From Candidatus Paceibacterota bacterium (lineage in GTDB: Bacteria; Patescibacteriota; Minisyncoccia; Phycocordibacterales; JAQTLZ01), in NCBI GenBank assembly GCA_028714635.1, contig JAQTLZ010000007.1:1-49108 (forward strand): 49,108 nucleotides of DNA, read 5' to 3'. The stretch's first letter is position 1. Each line of letters starts with the position of its first letter. Position numbers and translations under genes: made by a program. A model generated the notes under the pieces. The model saw only the letters and a program-made list of their open reading frames with translations. It was not told where the DNA came from and searched no databases. This document shows, in pieces, positions 40,066 to 48,953 of the stretch.

Positions 40066-42249
40066 ATGAAATTATTCATTGTTGAGTCGCCTGCAAAAGC
40101 GAAAACAATCGGAAAATATTTGGGAGACGGATACACTGTGAAAGCATCTGTCGGACACGTCCGCGATCTTCCAAAATCAAATAAAAAAGCCGTCGACATC
40201 GAAGGCGGTTTTGTTCCGCATTACGAAATTTCAAAAGGCAAAGAAAAAATTGTTGAGGAACTAAAATCCCTTGCAAAGAAAGCGACCGAAGTCATCCTAG
40301 CAACCGACCCCGACCGAGAAGGAGAAGCTATTGCTTGGCATATAGTAGAGGCGACGGGATTAAAGAAAGGAAAGACCAAACGCGTTGTCTATCACGAAAT
40401 TACCGAGGATGCTATTAAAGACGCCATCGCCCACCCGCGAGATATAGATGAGAACCTGAAAGAAGCGCAGGAAGCAAGGCGCGTACTCGATCGGCTTGTG
40501 GGCTATGACCTCTCGGGAATTATTTGGAAAAAGGTACGATATGGCTTGTCTGCGGGACGAGTGCAGTCCCCCGCTCTTCGCATCATTATGGAACGCGAAC
40601 GGGAAATTCGCGCTTTCAAATCTCATACCTTTTGGATAATTACCGCCGACACGGAAACAGCGAAAAAAGATAAGCTTCCACTTACCTGTGTAGAAGAACC
40701 GACAGCGAAAAAAGAAGTGGACAGAATTCTCGAAGTTGGAAAGAAAGAAAAATGGGTAGTTGAGAGTGTTGCTGAAACGGAAGCAAAACGCTCCCCCCGC
40801 GCTCCTTTCATCACTTCTACACTCCAGCAGTCGGCGAGTTCCCGCCTCGGTTTCTCTCCTTCCCGTACCATGCAGGTTGCTCAAAGACTTTACGAAGCTG
40901 GACACATCACCTACATGCGTACGGACTCGACAAACTTGAGCCAAACCGCGCTCGATGGAATCCAGAAAGAAATTACAAAAAAATGGGGAAAAGAACTTTT
41001 TGTGCCCCACACCTACAGCAAGAAAAGCAAGAACGCGCAGGAAGCGCACGAAGCGATCCGCCCCTCTCATTTTGAGAAAGAATCTGCCGGGCTAAATGAC
41101 GAACAGCAAAAGCTTTACCGGCTCATTTGGAGACGAGCGGTTTCTTCCCAAATGGCTGATGCAAAAATTCTGCGAACGAAGATCACGGTAAAAGTTGGGG
41201 AAGGCCTGCCCGGCCAGGGGAAAATCCCGGATTTTGCAACAAACGGAAGCCGAGTGCTCTCTCCTGGATGGCTTCTCGCTGATCCAGCTGCCCGAGGCGA
41301 GGATGTTGAAGTTCAGAAAGTAGTCGCTGGAGATGTTTTGGATTTGAAAGAGATGCATACAGAAGAGAAGCAGACGGAACCTCCTCCACGATATTCAGAA
41401 GCGGGGCTTGTGAAAGAGCTCGAAAAACGAGGCATCGGACGACCTTCGACTTATGCTGCAATTATTAAGACCCTCGAAGATCGCGGATATGTGGAAAAAA
41501 TTCAAAAAGCACTTTGCCCTACGGATACGGGAGACGTGGTTTCAAGTTTCCTTGAAGAGAATTTTAAAGACTACATAAGCGACACCTTCACCGCAGAAAT
41601 GGAAGACAAGCTCGACCTTATCGCAGAAGGAAAAACCACTTATCTGAAAACGCTCACTGATTTCTACAAGCCATTTCTGAAAGAACTGAAATCAAAAGAT
41701 AAGCTCGATAAGGTAACAAATCTCGGCGATGCGCCGGCAGAATTTAAATGTCCAAAATGCGGAGCGCCGATGGTGATCAAACTTTCCAAAACTGGAAAGT
41801 TTATGAGCTGTTCAAAATTCCCAGACTGTCTCGGCGCTCGAAATATGGAAGGAAAAGAACTTGAGGGACCGAAAGAAACCGGAGAAATTTGTCCAGACTG
41901 CGGAGGAAAACTTGTGCTTCGAGAAGGGCGCTTCGGACAATTTATTTCCTGTGCAAACTATCCGAAATGTAAATATATTAAAAAAGACGCAGAGTTGGAG
42001 CGCAAAAATTCAACGGGCGTGCAATGTCCGCTCTGCAAAGAAGGAATGATGACAGAAAGAAAAGGACGATTCGGACTCTTCTACAGCTGTTCAAATTATC
42101 CAAAGTGCAAACACATCATCAAATCAAAACCTACTGGCAACATTTGTCCAATGTGCCAAAGCTTGATGATGGCGGGGACAAAAACTATTCCGGAACGATG
42201 TAGTAGCAAGTCTTGCCCAAATCATAACCCGCACAAACTCAATAAGTAA
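40066..42249 (+). CDS. topA: DNA topoisomerase I
   Basis: A type IA enzyme that relaxes negative supercoils. ATG 40066 begins MKLFIVESPAKAKTI, the Toprim start; DPDREGEAI is the metal site, and the active tyrosine is in ITYMRTDSTN. RPSTYAAIIKTLEDRGY lies before the C-terminal part. At the end are three four-cysteine zinc ribbons (CPKCG..CSKFPDC, CPDCG..CANYPKC, CPLCK..CSNYPKC) and a fourth partial set (CPMC..CSSKSC). Length is 727 residues. A GTAATACT box lies about 12 bases before the ATG; the frame opens earlier without support. Confidence 0.97.
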   Translation: MKLFIVESPAKAKTIGKYLGDGYTVKASVGHVRDLPKSNKKAVDIEGGFVPHYEISKGKEKIVEELKSLAKKATEVILATDPDREGEAIAWHIVEATGLKKGKTKRVVYHEITEDAIKDAIAHPRDIDENLKEAQEARRVLDRLVGYDLSGIIWKKVRYGLSAGRVQSPALRIIMEREREIRAFKSHTFWIITADTETAKKDKLPLTCVEEPTAKKEVDRILEVGKKEKWVVESVAETEAKRSPRAPFITSTLQQSASSRLGFSPSRTMQVAQRLYEAGHITYMRTDSTNLSQTALDGIQKEITKKWGKELFVPHTYSKKSKNAQEAHEAIRPSHFEKESAGLNDEQQKLYRLIWRRAVSSQMADAKILRTKITVKVGEGLPGQGKIPDFATNGSRVLSPGWLLADPAARGEDVEVQKVVAGDVLDLKEMHTEEKQTEPPPRYSEAGLVKELEKRGIGRPSTYAAIIKTLEDRGYVEKIQKALCPTDTGDVVSSFLEENFKDYISDTFTAEMEDKLDLIAEGKTTYLKTLTDFYKPFLKELKSKDKLDKVTNLGDAPAEFKCPKCGAPMVIKLSKTGKFMSCSKFPDCLGARNMEGKELEGPKETGEICPDCGGKLVLREGRFGQFISCANYPKCKYIKKDAELERKNSTGVQCPLCKEGMMTERKGRFGLFYSCSNYPKCKHIIKSKPTGNICPMCQSLMMAGTKTIPERCSSKSCPNHNPHKLNK

Positions 42250-42261
42250 TCTTAAAGCATG

Positions 42262-42290
42262 TAGCCAATGCTACTTGCGCAGCTAGTTTT
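42262..42290 (+). terminator. Weak hairpin after topA
   Basis: GTAGC-CAAT-GCTAC is followed by TTGCGCAGCTAG and TTTTTG. It may stop part of the topA message before the small RNA region. Confidence 0.4.
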
Positions 42291-42315
42291 TGTCGGGCGC
42301 AGGTATAATTTTTTA

Positions 42316-42433
42316 GTAGAAAAATTACCGAGCCGGGGTCGCGGAAATTTGTGAGCGACGGCGAACAAATTATCTGTGACCAAAAACCATACCTGACCAA
42401 TCCCCCCAAAACAGCCTTAAAAGGCTGTTTTTT
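42316..42433 (+). ncRNA. Candidate structured small RNA upstream of relA
   Basis: A perfect TATAAT (42304-42309) predicts a start near 42316, and an intrinsic terminator (ACAGCCT/AGGCTGT with T6, 42411-42433) gives an end, about 118 bases in all. There is no good ORF. A strong two-part helix is visible: GGTCGCG (42337-42343) with TGTGACC (42375-42381), then AATTTGT (42346-42352) with ACAAATT (42365-42371), capped by GAGCGACGGCGA. It matches no RNA class I know. It could instead be a processed topA 3' UTR; the -35 is weak. Confidence 0.5.
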
Positions 42434-42474
42434 GGCTTATTAGACTTTTTCCTACCAAAAAGTACAATGAGGAC

Positions 42475-44031
42475 ATGCCCCAAGTGAACGAAATTCTCGA
42501 TCTCATGGACTCCCCCACAAAGGAGGATATTGAACTTATCGTCAAAGCCTACAATTTCGCTGAAAATGCACACCGGGACCAGAAACGCTACACAGGCGAA
42601 CCCTACTTCGGTCACCTTGTAGAAACAGCAAAAAATCTTGCGAACATCGGCATGGGTTCGACTACAATTGCCGCCGGACTTCTCCACGATTCAATCGAGG
42701 ATGTAAATGTAAAAGCTGAAGAAGTTGAGAAAGAATTCGGAAAAGAAGTTCTCTTTCTTGTGGAAGGCGTGACCAAGCTCGGACACCTCCGCTATTTAGG
42801 AAACGAACGGCACGTGGAATCCTTGCGAAAACTTTTTATCGCCATCTCCGAGGACGTCCGCGTACTCATCATTAAGCTCGCTGATCGTCTTCACAATATG
42901 CGCACCCTCCAGCACGTTCCAAAACACAAACAGAAACGAATCGCCCAAGAGACTCTCGAAATTTACGCTCCGCTCGCCTACCGAATCGGAATCCGAACAT
43001 ACAAGCGAGAACTCGAAGATTTGGCTTTCTCTTTCATCAATCCCGAAGAATTCGAGAAAACGAAAAAAATGATGAAGCAGAAAGGAAAAGAAATTTCCGA
43101 ATCGCTCCAGAAATTCAGCAAATCAATGCGAAAAGAATTCGGAAGAGAAGGAATGACGGTTATTAAGACCGATTCCCGGGTGAAAAATATGTATAGCCTC
43201 TACCAAAAGCTTCTCCGGAAAGATTGGGATATCGATAAGATCTACGACCTCGAAGCCTTGCGAGTCATCGTGCCGACCGTTTCCGATTGTTATAAAGTGT
43301 TGGGCATCGTTCACAGCATCTGGAGACCGCTTCCAGGGCGAATCAAAGATTATATCGCATTTCCGAAACCGAATGGCTATCAAGGGCTTCACACGACCAT
43401 CTTTACGGGCAACGGTACTATTGTAGAAATTCAAATCCGTACCGAAGAAATGCATGAGCGCGCAGAATATGGGATCGCCTCTCACATTGCTTTCAAAGAA
43501 AAACAAAATAAAAAAGAACCGACCGGATATTTCGTCTGGCTCAAAAATCTTTTGCCAGGAGGATGGGGCGGAAATGGAAATGGCACGGCAAATGGTATTG
43601 GGAACGCAAACGAAGCCGAAAAGAAAAGTACGAAAAAATCTGATATTCCTACATGGATCAGAGAGCTCGCAGAAGTTCAGGCGGGAGCTCTTAAACGCGA
43701 CCAATTTATGGAAGATTTGAAATCGGATTTCGTCAGAGACCGCGTGTTCGTCTTTACTCCGAAGGGCGACGTAGTGGATCTGCCAATTGATTCCTGCCCA
43801 ATCGATTTCGCTTACGCAATTCACTCGGATATCGGAGACCACATATTCGGAGCCCAAGTGAACGGCAAGCATTCCCCGCTCTCACAACCTCTTCGAAATG
43901 GAGACATCGTCGAAATTCAAACTCGAAAATCTAGCAAGCCTTCGGGAAAATGGCTCGACATCGTGAAGACAAGTATGGCAAAAAAACACATTCGGGCTGT
44001 GCTTGAAAAACAGGTGAAAGTTAGACAGTAA
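42475..44031 (+). CDS. relA: RelA/SpoT-family (p)ppGpp synthetase/hydrolase, short form
   Basis: Makes and possibly degrades the alarmone (p)ppGpp. The HD hydrolase domain keeps its ligands (FAENAHRDQKRYTG, GHLVETA, GLLHDSIED and later KLADRLHNM). The synthetase domain has YDLEALRVIVP and KDYIAFPKPNGYQGLHTT. TGS follows (VFVFTPKGDVVDLP). The C-terminal helical, zinc-finger and ACT parts of long RSH proteins are missing, giving 518 residues. TACAAT (42463-42468) lies six bases before the ATG with TTAGAC 17 bases upstream. The 3' end overlaps convergent parB by 11 bases. Confidence 0.95.
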   Translation: MPQVNEILDLMDSPTKEDIELIVKAYNFAENAHRDQKRYTGEPYFGHLVETAKNLANIGMGSTTIAAGLLHDSIEDVNVKAEEVEKEFGKEVLFLVEGVTKLGHLRYLGNERHVESLRKLFIAISEDVRVLIIKLADRLHNMRTLQHVPKHKQKRIAQETLEIYAPLAYRIGIRTYKRELEDLAFSFINPEEFEKTKKMMKQKGKEISESLQKFSKSMRKEFGREGMTVIKTDSRVKNMYSLYQKLLRKDWDIDKIYDLEALRVIVPTVSDCYKVLGIVHSIWRPLPGRIKDYIAFPKPNGYQGLHTTIFTGNGTIVEIQIRTEEMHERAEYGIASHIAFKEKQNKKEPTGYFVWLKNLLPGGWGGNGNGTANGIGNANEAEKKSTKKSDIPTWIRELAEVQAGALKRDQFMEDLKSDFVRDRVFVFTPKGDVVDLPIDSCPIDFAYAIHSDIGDHIFGAQVNGKHSPLSQPLRNGDIVEIQTRKSSKPSGKWLDIVKTSMAKKHIRAVLEKQVKVRQ

Positions 44032-45034
44032 AATTCTTAACTGAATAGAGATCAGTATCGTCGTCCTTCGTTTCCTCTATTTTCGGCTTGTCATTTACAG
44101 CAACCGGGTCCATAGGAGTGTCTTTAGAAACGGCCGGAGCTTGGGAAGCCAAATAATTTTGCAACATCTCATTGGGTTTCTTACCTTTTCCATTTGTACG
44201 CAAGAGATTGAGAATGCTGTGCAGGTCATCATTCGAAAAGAAATCAATCAGAATTTTTCCCCCGACTTCTTTTTGTTCGATATGAACGCGAGTTCCTAGC
44301 GACTCGGTCAATTTTTCTTCCATCTCGATAATTTCCGGATCAAAAGTGGTTTCTTTCTTGCGAGCTCTGTCGTACGCAATTCTTCGCGAGATGCTTTCTG
44401 ATTCCCGAACAGTAAGGTGTTTGAGAAGAATTTCTTTGTAGAGCGTTTGCTGTTCTTCAGGGCGCGTTCCAAGCATGAGAAGCGGACGGGTGTGTCCTTC
44501 GGTGATTTTCCCTTCGGAAAGCGCGGTTATCATCTCCGGCGGAAGTGAAAGAATTCGGAGACTATTTGTAACATATTCACGGCTCTTTCCTACTTTGGCA
44601 GCAACTTCATTGTGTTTAAAATTAAATTCACTGGTGAGACGTTCGAATGCCCGTGCTCGGTCAACTGGATTCAAATCTTCACGTTGAAGGTTTTCGATGA
44701 TCGCAAGTTCGAGCTTTAATTTTGCATCTTCTGTTCCGCTTCGGATAATTGCAGGAACTTGGGAGAGACCGGCAATTTTTGAAGCACGAAGACGGCGCTC
44801 GCCAGAAATAAGCTCATATTCAACTGCGAGACCGCCCGTAGCCTTTTCTACTTCGCCTCGGGTGACAACAAGAGGCTGGAGCACTCCATATTGCCGGATT
44901 GATTCAGCAAGATCTTTCAGCCGTGCCTCGTCAAAGTCGTGTCGAGGCTGGTAAGGGTTTGGTTTTATCTTCTCAACTTCAATCCAGAAAATGGCATTGT
45001 TCTCGAATTGTGGACGCACAGCATCATTTTTCAT
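44021..45034 (-). CDS. parB: ParB/Spo0J-family chromosome partitioning protein
   Basis: A CTPase-type centromere-binding protein. The N-terminal ParB/Srx domain has PNPYQPRHDF, YGVLQPLVV, and GERRLRASKIAG (nucleotide box); ENLQREDLNP and the helix-turn-helix (NEVAAKVGKSREYVTNSLRIL) bind parS. The C-terminal dimer domain (about 250-290) and a variable Pro/Asp tail follow. No parA is adjacent, which is unusual. TAAAAT (complement of 45041-45046) lies six bases before the ATG. Confidence 0.95.
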   Translation of the reverse strand: MKNDAVRPQFENNAIFWIEVEKIKPNPYQPRHDFDEARLKDLAESIRQYGVLQPLVVTRGEVEKATGGLAVEYELISGERRLRASKIAGLSQVPAIIRSGTEDAKLKLELAIIENLQREDLNPVDRARAFERLTSEFNFKHNEVAAKVGKSREYVTNSLRILSLPPEMITALSEGKITEGHTRPLLMLGTRPEEQQTLYKEILLKHLTVRESESISRRIAYDRARKKETTFDPEIIEMEEKLTESLGTRVHIEQKEVGGKILIDFFSNDDLHSILNLLRTNGKGKKPNEMLQNYLASQAPAVSKDTPMDPVAVNDKPKIEETKDDDTDLYSVKNFTV

Positions 45035-45079
45035 AGTGGAATTTTAGCATAAGCACTCGTAGGCGCAAAGCCAAAAGAA

Positions 45080-45108
45080 TTGATTTTTGAGCCATTTTTG
45101 AATACACT
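45080..45108 (+). promoter_or_regulatory. Promoter of tRNA-Leu
   Basis: TTGATT (45080-45085) is 17 bases from TACACT (45103-45108); the start would lie a few bases before the tRNA 5' end. Confidence 0.6.
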
Positions 45109-45122
45109 TGTGTAGTTTGAAA

Positions 45123-45204
45123 GCCGGGATGGCGGAATTGGTAGACGCACACGACTCAAAATCGTGCGGAGTAATCCATGAGAGTTCGATTCTCTCTCCC
45201 GGCA
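45123..45204 (+). tRNA. tRNA-Leu (CAA)
   Basis: Acceptor GCCGGGA pairs with TCCCGGC. The anticodon stem CACGA/TCGTG holds loop CTCAAAA (anticodon CAA), a long variable arm (CGGAGTAATCCAT) marks type II, and the T-arm is GAGAG TTCGATT CTCTC. The discriminator is A, and CCA is not encoded. Confidence 0.95.
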
Positions 45205-45215
45205 CAAAAATAAAA

Positions 45216-45241
45216 AGCTGTCTCGCACCCGCAAGACAGCT
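45216..45241 (-). terminator. Terminator of the 45255 gene, shared with tRNA-Leu
   Basis: AGCTGTCT pairs perfectly with AGACAGCT around a 10-base loop; the minus strand continues TTTTTATTTTT. The hairpin also follows tRNA-Leu on the other strand. Confidence 0.85.
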
Positions 45242-45254
45242 CAACTCACTCAAA

Positions 45255-46316
45255 TTATCCCTTCGGCTCGACGTCATGGAAAACGCCGCTCTCAAAGTAA
45301 ACCTCAACATACGACCACGTCGGCGAAGCTACTGAACGTTGGAGTTCGAACACAATGTTGATTCTTCGGGCTTTCCGTCCCAAAAGATCAAGGAACTCTT
45401 TTTCCGAGGCAATATTCAGAGCAGCAGCTAGGCTCATGCGCTCGCCCCTCTTGCCTTTTACAGTAAATGTAAATGGCAAAGCGTCGGAGGAAGGGGGCTG
45501 TGGGATTACGACCACTTTTGCACGGATGACGGAGAAAATGTCCCCTCTCAAACGCTGGCTATCAGTTGCCACAAACGGACGATCCGCATGCGGAGCAAAA
45601 GTGCAGTTGCGCATATGCAAAATGGCCTTCGTTTGCCCATCCATTCCCTCTTCCAGAAGCACCTGATCGACGCCCCATACAAGACCTGGATTTTTTGACG
45701 CTTCCGTCAATCGCCGGGCAAGCTCTTTCGCCTTTTCAAGATCGGAGAGCGCCTGATCGCGTTCTCCTCGCAACTTCTGGACGGTCACATTTGCATCCGT
45801 CTTCGCATTTGAGATCATCTTCTGGAGCTTTGTCCCATCCTCGGCAGACATCCCGCTTGAAGCAGGAGCTGCAAAAGCCCGCACAAAAGTGTACGCTCCT
45901 GCGGCGCCGATAAGCAGGAAGATGGACGCCAAGACGATTGCGTCCTTGTGATTCCTCTGCGTCTCCGTCTCATCCCTTCGGGACGACTTTTTTACTACCG
46001 GCTTTACTACTGGCGGAGCAATCTTTTCCGCTTTTGGAACTTCAGGATCGTTTTTCCGACTTGCTCTTTCCGCAGCCAGCTCGGCCTGCGCATCAGACAA
46101 TTGCTGCTTGGCGGTATCTAACTGCCCAGAAAGCTCAGTGCAACGACGATTGAGATTTGCGAGTTCCGCAGTCTTCCCGTCGCCGGATCTTTTCTTCCTG
46201 AGTCGGGCATTTTCGATCTCCGCTTCCCTAAGCTCACGTTCCAAGCGAAGAGCTTGATGTTCCCAAAAGGCAAGTTGTCTTTCCGGATCAGTTCCTACTT
46301 CAACAGGCATTTCCAT
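45255..46316 (-). CDS. Coiled-coil membrane protein, unrecognised
   Basis: 353 residues. An N-terminal coiled coil (about 14-90, Leu/Glu/Arg heptads) and a Lys/Pro linker precede one membrane helix (about 126-150, IVLASIFLLIGAAGAYTFV). A second coiled coil (165-205) and an outside beta-rich domain with a single Cys follow. ATG 46316 has AAGGAG upstream; a GTG two codons earlier is less likely. The GC-rich coding, TTGACA promoter and terminator are those of the scattered accessory set. Function unknown; topology suggests a link between cytoplasm and envelope. Confidence 0.7.
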   Translation of the reverse strand: MEMPVEVGTDPERQLAFWEHQALRLERELREAEIENARLRKKRSGDGKTAELANLNRRCTELSGQLDTAKQQLSDAQAELAAERASRKNDPEVPKAEKIAPPVVKPVVKKSSRRDETETQRNHKDAIVLASIFLLIGAAGAYTFVRAFAAPASSGMSAEDGTKLQKMISNAKTDANVTVQKLRGERDQALSDLEKAKELARRLTEASKNPGLVWGVDQVLLEEGMDGQTKAILHMRNCTFAPHADRPFVATDSQRLRGDIFSVIRAKVVVIPQPPSSDALPFTFTVKGKRGERMSLAAALNIASEKEFLDLLGRKARRINIVFELQRSVASPTWSYVEVYFESGVFHDVEPKG

Positions 46317-46370
46317 GCTCACCTCTCCTTTATCCCTTTGTGTTTAACTCAAACAGCTGAAACTAAAATG

Positions 46371-46399
46371 AATCTATCAGTGATTTGAGGGTATGTCAA
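46371..46399 (-). promoter_or_regulatory. Promoter of the 45255 gene
   Basis: On the minus strand a perfect TTGACA (46394-46399) is 17 bases from TAGATT (46371-46376). The leader is about 48 bases and contains AAGGAG. Confidence 0.65.
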
Positions 46400-46422
46400 T
46401 TTCCTGATATGCTTCGGGCGTT

Positions 46423-47313
46423 ATGAAGCCAAAAATCCTCCTAATTCTCGGCCCCACAGCCAGCGGAAAAAGCGCGCTCGCGGTTACGCTCGCGCGCAAA
46501 CTCGGCGGCGAGATTGTTTCTGCTGACTCACGGCAAGTTTACAAAGGGCTTGATATCGGAACGGGAAAAATCACTCGGCGCGAAATGAAAGGTGTTCCCC
46601 ACCATTTGCTTGATGTTGCTAGCCCGAAACGGCAATTTACGGTTGCGGAGTATAAAAAACTGGCTGATAAAGCGATTGATGATATTTTGGCGCGTGGAAA
46701 GTTGCCCATCATTTGCGGAGGAACAGGATTTTATATTCAGGCAATTGTGGACGGAACAGTTCTGCCCGAAGTCGCGCCCAATGCGCGACTTCGGGCAGTG
46801 CTTGAGAAGAAGTCTGCCCTCGAGCTTTTCAAAATCCTCAAAAAACTCGACTCCCGCCGAGCAAAAGAAATTGATAAAAATAATCCACGTCGACTTATTC
46901 GTGCCATTGAAATAGCAAAAGCGCTCGGAAAAAACCCAAAAAATGAATCAAAACCAAAATATGACGCAGTTCAAATTGGTATTAAACTTTCTGATGCGGA
47001 ATTAAAGAAGAGAATAACTATTCGCCTATTCGATCGAATTAGAAAGTATATGATCTCAGAAGCGAGACAACTCCATAAAAAAGGTTTGAGTTGGAAACGA
47101 ATGGAAGCGCTAGGCCTCGAATACCGTTATCTCGCGAAATTTCTCAAGGGAGAAATTTCGCGAGAAGAAATGATTTCCAAACTCAAAACCGAAATCTGGC
47201 ATTACGCAAAACGCCAGATGACATGGTTCAAAAGAGATAAAAGAATTCAGTGGATTTCGCTAAAAGAAATGGCTACTTTATCAAGCCTCCGTGGAAAACT
47301 GCGTAGTAAATAA
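46423..47313 (+). CDS. miaA: tRNA dimethylallyltransferase MiaA
   Basis: Adds the isopentenyl group to A37 of tRNAs reading UNN codons, such as tRNA-Leu(CAA) beside it. Walker A is GPTASGKS, followed by SADSRQVYKGLDIGTGK, HHLLDV, GGTGFYIQA and, near the end, QMTWFKRD. At 296 residues it is normal. A TATGCT box lies nine bases before the ATG. The end overlaps the convergent DUF5680 gene by 41 bases. Confidence 0.96.
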   Translation: MKPKILLILGPTASGKSALAVTLARKLGGEIVSADSRQVYKGLDIGTGKITRREMKGVPHHLLDVASPKRQFTVAEYKKLADKAIDDILARGKLPIICGGTGFYIQAIVDGTVLPEVAPNARLRAVLEKKSALELFKILKKLDSRRAKEIDKNNPRRLIRAIEIAKALGKNPKNESKPKYDAVQIGIKLSDAELKKRITIRLFDRIRKYMISEARQLHKKGLSWKRMEALGLEYRYLAKFLKGEISREEMISKLKTEIWHYAKRQMTWFKRDKRIQWISLKEMATLSSLRGKLRSK

Positions 47314-47734
47314 GCTTGCCATTCTTTGATATCTCTTCGCGACCATCAAATCGAGAAAGTTCGCCATTTATCTTATTTCTATACTCAAAATCTTCCACTC
47401 TGTATAATTTGGGACCTCGAACCGGAATCAAATCACTATATTCTTGCATGAGGGCTCCCCGAAGAGATTTATCTATTTCTGCTTCCGTAATCGTTGAGTC
47501 GAGAACATATCCATTATAGTTCATGCCCCATTGAGGTGTGTTTTCTGCATACACAACTTCTTCACCGATAAAATTGATTCCTCCAAAATAAGTATCATGA
47601 TAAGTAAGCAACCCTTCGGAATATTCGTAATCTTTAGAAGACGGCCTTAGAGATTTTGCCTTTTTAGCGCTTTCGGAAGCGTAGGTATTTTTCTTTGCCC
47701 TTTTTAAGAATCCTTCGAGAATTTTTAAATTCAT
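47273..47734 (-). CDS. DUF5680-family protein
   Basis: A 153-residue cytoplasmic protein recognised by LRPSSKDYEYSEG, YHDTYFGG, WGMNYNGYVLDS, VRGPKLY and the closing YYAVFHGGLIK. The family is of unknown function and often found as a C-terminal domain of small regulators; here it is alone. TATGAT (complement of 47741-47746) lies six bases before the ATG. It overlaps the 3' end of miaA by 41 bases, so the two transcripts can pair. Confidence 0.85.
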   Translation of the reverse strand: MNLKILEGFLKRAKKNTYASESAKKAKSLRPSSKDYEYSEGLLTYHDTYFGGINFIGEEVVYAENTPQWGMNYNGYVLDSTITEAEIDKSLRGALMQEYSDLIPVRGPKLYRVEDFEYRNKINGELSRFDGREEISKNGKLIYYAVFHGGLIK

Positions 47735-47762
47735 AAAAATATCATATCACGGGTATATAATT

Positions 47763-48917
47763 CTATTTTTCTTTTTTCTTCCACTTCAAATATTTTTTAT
47801 TCTTGAGCTCATCAGGCAAATAACTTTCTTTATCGTATTTTTCATACCCCTCGCCGTATTTCAAATCTTTCATGAGTTTGGTTGGAGCGTTTCTGATGCG
47901 AAGAGGAATCGGTAAATTTCCAGTTTTTTTCACGTCTTCAAGTGCTTCAAAATACGCACCGTGAGAATCTCGGCTTTTTGGTGCAAGAGCTAAATATGAA
48001 ACCCCATGAGCGAGGTTTATTTGCGCTTCTGGAAGCCCGATCACATCTACTGCTGCAAATACTGCATTTGCTACCACAAGAGCCGTTGGCTGTGCCAAAC
48101 CGATATCTTCTGAAGCAAAAATGACCATCCGGCGAGCAATAAATTTTGGATCTTCTCCCGCATCAATCATTCGCGCCAAATAATAGAGCGCAGCATCTGG
48201 TTGGCTCGCCCGCATACTTTTTATGAATGCGCTCACGGTGTTGTAATGCTCCTCGCCTTTTTTATCAAAACGTAAAAGCTTGCTCTGCAGAGTATTCTTT
48301 AGATTTTCGATCGTAATTGTTCCGTAGAGTTTTTTAGTATTTTCAAGCATCGTCACCGCTTGCCGAGCGTCGCCATTTGCCATTCGCACAAGCCAGTCTT
48401 TCGCTTCTTTTCCAATCTTCATTTTCGTTCGGTCAATAATTTCGGACATTTCTTTCTCCGAAAATTCATTCAGAACAAAGACACGACAACGAGAAAGAAG
48501 CGGAGATATGACTTCAAAGCTTGGATTTTCTGTTGTTGCGCCGATGAGTGTCAATTTTCCAGACTCAACATAGGGCAAAAGAAAATCCTGTTGGGCTTTG
48601 TTGAAACGGTGGATTTCGTCTAGAAAAAGTACTTTTGGTTTGTCGGAAGAAAGCAGGTCTGCATCCTCAACAATTTTACGAATATCATCTTTTCCAGCCG
48701 AAACTGCCGAAAGCTCATAGAGCTTGGCATCCAAAGCATTGGCATAGATTTTCGCCAGTGTCGTCTTTCCCACCCCTGGTGATCCCCAAAGAATAAAGGA
48801 GAAGAGATGCTTCTTTTCTATAGCAATGCGAAGAGGCATTGCCTTACCCACAAGGTGTTTTTGCCCAATGAATTCGGCAAGATTTTTCGGTCGAATTTTT
48901 GAAGCAAGGGGTTCCAT
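47763..48917 (-). CDS. rarA: Replication-associated recombination ATPase RarA/MgsA
   Basis: A clamp-loader-like AAA+ protein acting at stalled forks. [17 protein letters not shown] is the start; Walker A is GSPGVGKTT, Walker [10 protein letters not shown], sensor 1 [10 protein letters not shown], and the arginine finger is in LLSRCRVF. The C-terminal tetramer domain (about 245-384) has [15 protein letters not shown] and [18 protein letters not shown] (complement of 48924-48929) lies six bases before the ATG. Confidence 0.95.
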   Translation of the reverse strand: MEPLASKIRPKNLAEFIGQKHLVGKAMPLRIAIEKKHLFSFILWGSPGVGKTTLAKIYANALDAKLYELSAVSAGKDDIRKIVEDADLLSSDKPKVLFLDEIHRFNKAQQDFLLPYVESGKLTLIGATTENPSFEVISPLLSRCRVFVLNEFSEKEMSEIIDRTKMKIGKEAKDWLVRMANGDARQAVTMLENTKKLYGTITIENLKNTLQSKLLRFDKKGEEHYNTVSAFIKSMRASQPDAALYYLARMIDAGEDPKFIARRMVIFASEDIGLAQPTALVVANAVFAAVDVIGLPEAQINLAHGVSYLALAPKSRDSHGAYFEALEDVKKTGNLPIPLRIRNAPTKLMKDLKYGEGYEKYDKESYLPDELKNKKYLKWKKKEK

Positions 48918-48953
48918 ACCCCCATTCTATCGCTGGGGTTGGAGAAGGCAAAT

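Noticed and set aside
44021-45034. Chromosome origin next to parB
   Set aside because: No dnaA, parA, DnaA-box cluster or evident parS sites were seen nearby.
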